Positions 61,187 through 64,000 of a stretch of DNA of 64,000 nt are shown here, in pieces (position 1 is the stretch's first letter; every line of letters starts with the position of its first letter). A program made the translations under genes and the position numbers. The stretch comes from Amoebophrya sp. A120. Taxonomy: Eukaryota > Sar > Dinophyceae > Syndiniales > Amoebophryaceae. Under the pieces are notes generated by a model. That model ran no database searches and had not been told where the DNA came from. It saw only the letters and a program-made list of their open reading frames with translations. Where the stretch lies: contig CAJINV010000006.1 in the NCBI GenBank assembly GCA_905178155.1, positions 2,235,700 through 2,299,699 of the forward strand, written 5' to 3'.

Positions 61187-64000
61187 TCACAAGAAAACCT
61201 TATTCAGCAGCATTCCGTTCTGAATCGGTTGCGCGGCCGTGTGGTCCCGCAGCCCCGTCCGATCGTAGGGTATGATGACTCTGACCGCGGATTTGTCGGC
61301 GCAAACCGGCTTCCTTGATTTATCCTTCGGCACGAGACATTGCAGGTGTTTCTTGCTCGCTGATCCGTCGTTCACGCAGGTCGGGCCGCAGGGATTCGAC
61401 GTAGTAGTAGTTTCTTGCGGAGTTTGATCTTTGCCGTCCTCTGCAGAAGCTGTTTCCCCACCACCGGCTTTCGCACCATCTTCGTGGTTCGCTTCACTTG
61501 CGGCCCCCGCGGCATTTTCCCCCGTGGATAATTCTCCGCCGCCGGTCGCAGAAGCTGCTGCGCTTCCAGAAGTAGTAGACGCACTTCCTTGTTTATTCCC
61601 TGTTGAAGTAGGTTCGATCGGGATGACTTTGTCCAACGGAAACGGGCGGCACCGCATCTTTTCCACGCACTGAATCCACTCGTTGCCGATCACGTTGAAA
61701 TATCCTGTGCAGAAGTATCGCACTCGTAGTAATTGCTATCATGCATTACAAATTTTTTTCTCAAGGTCAATCCGCATTACAAACTCAATTTCTCATGCTG
61801 GGGGAATTTGTCATGCATTTACACGAGTACGATACTTTTCCAATTCATATGAAAATCATGGTTTTCGGCATCTCGCCCTTCTCATCCGTTTCATCGGCGG
61901 TTACGCGTAGATATCCTGTGCAAAAGTATCGTACTCGTATAAATGCAAATCTTGCATTACAAATCTGGTTCCCAAGGCAAATCTGTATCACAAACTTCAT
62001 TTCTCATGCTGAGGAAATTTGTCATGCGATTTATACTAGTACGATGCTTTTGCATTTCATAGTAGAATCCCCTCTTTTTCACTTTTCATGAAATCCTCTT
62101 CCGACTGGGACACATCTGGATGAAGCTCGTCATTGGACTTGCCGCCTGCAGCTTCTTCTTGTTCACCAGGTTTCTCCTTGTTTATTTCACCTTTATTTTC
62201 ATCATCACCGGTTTTCTGTTCTGCAGGGGTCTCTTCCTTTTTCTCTTCTGCTGCACCTTCATCGGAACCCCCGTCCGCTTTCATCTTCACGACCGGCTTT
62301 CCATCTGGCCCGAGAACGTTGCCGTTTTCATCTTTCAACACGGTCGGGTCGTCGTCTGATTCGTATGCATTGCAAAAACCGCATGACAAATTTCCTCAGC
62401 ATGACAAATTGTCCTAAAGTAGTATGAACCGCATGACAACCTTCCTCAGCATGAAAAATGGAATAATTTATAGTGCGGATTTACCTTATTTGTAATGCAT
62501 GTTTTGCAATGCATAATTCATCCACCGCCACGTCTTTCTCGTCTTTCGCATCCCGCAACTTTTTCCCCGGGACCCACAGACAGTGCGTGTCGTCGTCGAA
62601 CTCGCACTCCTTTTTCTTCCGAATCGCATTGTCGTACCATCTCGCCAGATCCACTTCTCCCCCGGGGTTGTCCGGCTCGATCATTTTGAACTTCTGCGGA
62701 CACGAATGCGAGGAGAAAATACTTGTGTAATTGCAGTAAGTCTGTAAAATGCAATTGCAAAGCATGCAACACAGTTACACTTGTCATGCTAGCCAGCCAT
62801 GAAGTCCTACTATCTCGTCATTTGTCGTGTATTCACCGATACTAGCTGTGCGTGACACGCTTTCTTGTCTGTCATGCAGAGCAGATTTGTCGTGCTGTCA
62901 TCCCAACAAGACACCTACTGTACTAAACACAGTTTTTTTCCATCTGGGATAACACGGTTGCCAGTCCTCTGCCTTCACCGGGTCGTGCTTGAACACGTTC
63001 GGATCCTCGTCCTCCTTGACCCCATGGTCTCGGCACGGGACCCAGTTAAACGGGTGGCGGATCCAGCTCGGGCAGGTGTACGGATACTGGTCGCCTCCGT
63101 CACGCCACAGCACGTGGATGCACCGGCCTTGGCCGTTTTTCCCGTCCAGGTTGCAGTTATGAACTGCAAAATTATCGTACTAGTAGTAATTGCAATACAA
63201 ATTAGCCCAGCATGACAAATCGAATTTGTCATGCTGTTTTGCCTTTGGATGGACATTTGTAATGCATGGCTGCGATTACTACGAGTACGATACTTTTGCA
63301 CAGGATAGCAGTCCGTCGTCTCCGGGTCCGTGTTTTGCAAATCGTTCACAATTCGTGCTATGCATTGCAAAATAGTATTATCGGACTTTAGTGGTTCTAC
63401 TAGAGATTCTTGCAAGACAAATTTCAATTTGTTGCTGAACCAACACTGTAGTGCTGCAAAACTTCTACAAGCAAACGCAGTTTCTAGACCGATGAGATAC
63501 AGGCTACGCAGCTTTCTTCTTGACAGAACAAGATCGATGAAATACATGAAGGGTTGTTCTCGTTGCAAGGATTGGCACTTGTACCGCAAAGTACGATATC
63601 GTTATCTTTGACACCGCATACGTGCCTTCTGCCAGCAGAACTCCTTGCTGGTGTCGTCGCACACGGTCTCGAAAATCTTTCCGCCCTTTTTGCCCGTATG
63701 CTATGCAAAAACGTCCCCGCCTCGTACTCAAGATGCCAAATCTGCTAGGCAAATTTCTCAGCTTTGGGCGCTGCGCATGACAAGCTTGGCCTCGTTGTGT
63801 AATCCTGTTTAGCTAGTTCCAGCAGAATCACAGATCTAGCATACCATGCTGCTTCGAGCATCACCAATTCCAAAATACGACTAGCAAATGCTTTTCATGG
63901 GGCCCCACATAAGAAACATTTTTACCTTGCAGATTTGCATGACAACTTCTCTGGGGTGCTGGGGAGGTTTTTAGTACACTGGATAGCCCGGGTAAAAAAC
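61187..64000 (-). CDS. Hypothetical Cys-rich protein with acidic linkers, 5' end beyond window (8 exons seen, 484 aa)
   Basis: Family not recognised. Exons (one TSD copy counted): 64000-63986, 63691-63621, 63353-63308, 63152-62919, 62741-62516, 62358-62062, 61906-61850, 61695-61187; 1455 nt in one frame. Six introns are introners; 62918-62742 fits GT-AG. The N-terminal two-thirds has regularly spaced Cys and aromatic residues: FETVCDDTSKEFCWQKAR, NLDGKNGQGRCIHVLWRDGG, YTCPSWIRHPFNWVPCRDHG, EDWQPCYPRW, HSCPQKF, KECEFDDDTHCLWVPGKKL. An acidic Lys/Glu-rich linker (DEGAAEEKKEETPAEQKTGD) follows. The end has WIQCVEKMRCRPF, a second low-complexity linker, SNPCGPTCVNDGS and HLQCLVPKDKSRKPVC. It looks extracellular; the signal peptide would lie to the right of the window. 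The real end could be downstream if AAG|GTTTTC is a donor. Confidence 0.65.
61701..61849. mobile_element. Introner, family B, in the Cys-rich gene
   Basis: Ends TATCCTGTGCAGAAGTATCG and GATACTTTTCCAATTCAT. TSD TGAAA at 61696-61700 and 61850-61854. Confidence 0.88.
61912..62061. mobile_element. Introner, family B, in the Cys-rich gene
   Basis: Ends TATCCTGTGCAAAAGTATCG and CGATGCTTTTGCATTTCATA. TSD GTAGA at 61907-61911 and 62062-62066. Confidence 0.9.
62363..62515. mobile_element. Introner, rearranged family B, in the Cys-rich gene
   Basis: Ends GTATGCATTGCAAAAACCGC and GCATGTTTTGCAATGCATA. TSD ATTC at 62359-62362 and 62516-62519. The interior repeats the block CCGCATGACAA..TTCCTCAGCATGA twice. 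Confidence 0.85.
63158..63307. mobile_element. Introner, family B, in the Cys-rich gene
   Basis: Ends TATGAACTGCAAAATTATCG and CGATACTTTTGCACAGGATA. TSD GCAGT at 63153-63157 and 63308-63312. Confidence 0.9.
63359..63620. mobile_element. Introner, family J, in the Cys-rich gene
   Basis: Ends TATGCATTGCAAAATAGTAT and ATATCGTTATCTTTGACACC then GCATA. TSD CGTGC at 63354-63358 and 63621-63625. Excision restores CWQKARIVNDLQN. TIRs are imperfect; 262 bp. Confidence 0.82.
63697..63985. mobile_element. Introner, family F, in the Cys-rich gene
   Basis: Left part TATGCTATGCAAAAACGTCC, right part GGAGGTTTTTAGTACACTGG-ATA. TSD GCCCG at 63692-63696 and 63986-63990. The last 15 bases of the window are the next exon upstream. 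Confidence 0.82.

Noticed and set aside
1-64000. tRNA, rRNA and dinoflagellate spliced-leader genes
   Set aside because: I looked for cloverleaf-like and spliced-leader-like sequences by eye and saw none. A tRNAscan or covariance search would be needed to exclude them firmly.

Overview
This is a window of a eukaryotic nuclear genome. All 14 gene models or fragments that I can support lie on the minus strand. Most are cut into many short exons. All three stop codons (TAA, TAG, TGA) close genes, so the standard code applies. The source is most likely a Syndiniales dinoflagellate parasite of the Amoebophrya type. The taxon is an inference from its hallmark, which dominates the window: dozens of short introns that do not follow GT-AG. 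Each is a small transposon-like element with terminal inverted repeats (TIRs), flanked by a 3-9 bp target-site duplication (TSD). Removing the element plus one TSD copy restores the reading frame every time. Nine of ten multi-exon models were assembled this way and have spliced lengths that are exact multiples of three; the tenth, the small two-exon model at 59.7-60.5 kb, is tentative. About 14 conventional GT-AG introns are mixed in.

Layout, left to right. Positions 1-4.6 kb hold a tandem duplication of a hypothetical gene: one open copy (1-1050, running off the left edge), one copy lacking its start, and two 3'-end scraps. 6.0-9.9 kb is an 11-exon type I membrane protein with an RG/P-rich tail. 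11.0-12.5 kb is a kappa-class glutathione transferase. 13.5-16.8 kb is cytosolic seryl-tRNA synthetase (10 exons). 18.9-22.5 and 23.9-27.3 kb are two tandem paralogues of a large, probably secreted protein; their introns share no positions. 28.8-29.4 kb is a Cys-rich ORF. 30.6-32.5 kb is a DHHC palmitoyltransferase. 35.0-37.9 kb is a ubiquitin-specific protease. 39.3-53.9 kb is one PP1-type protein phosphatase gene. One of its introns is a ~9 kb introner whose interior has been replaced by two satellite arrays and large inverted repeats. 56.4-58.7 kb is a steroid 5-alpha-reductase family enzyme. 59.7-60.5 kb is a small acidic ORF. 61.2-64.0 kb is a Cys-rich/acidic protein running off the right edge.

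Between genes lie AT-rich spacers and two strongly GC-rich islands (about 32.83-34.33 and 54.28-56.05 kb), each just upstream of a minus-strand gene. The genes have unrelated housekeeping or surface/secretory roles. The unifying biology is the introner invasion and, at 40.3-49.3 kb, the growth of one introner into a satellite-filled giant intron.
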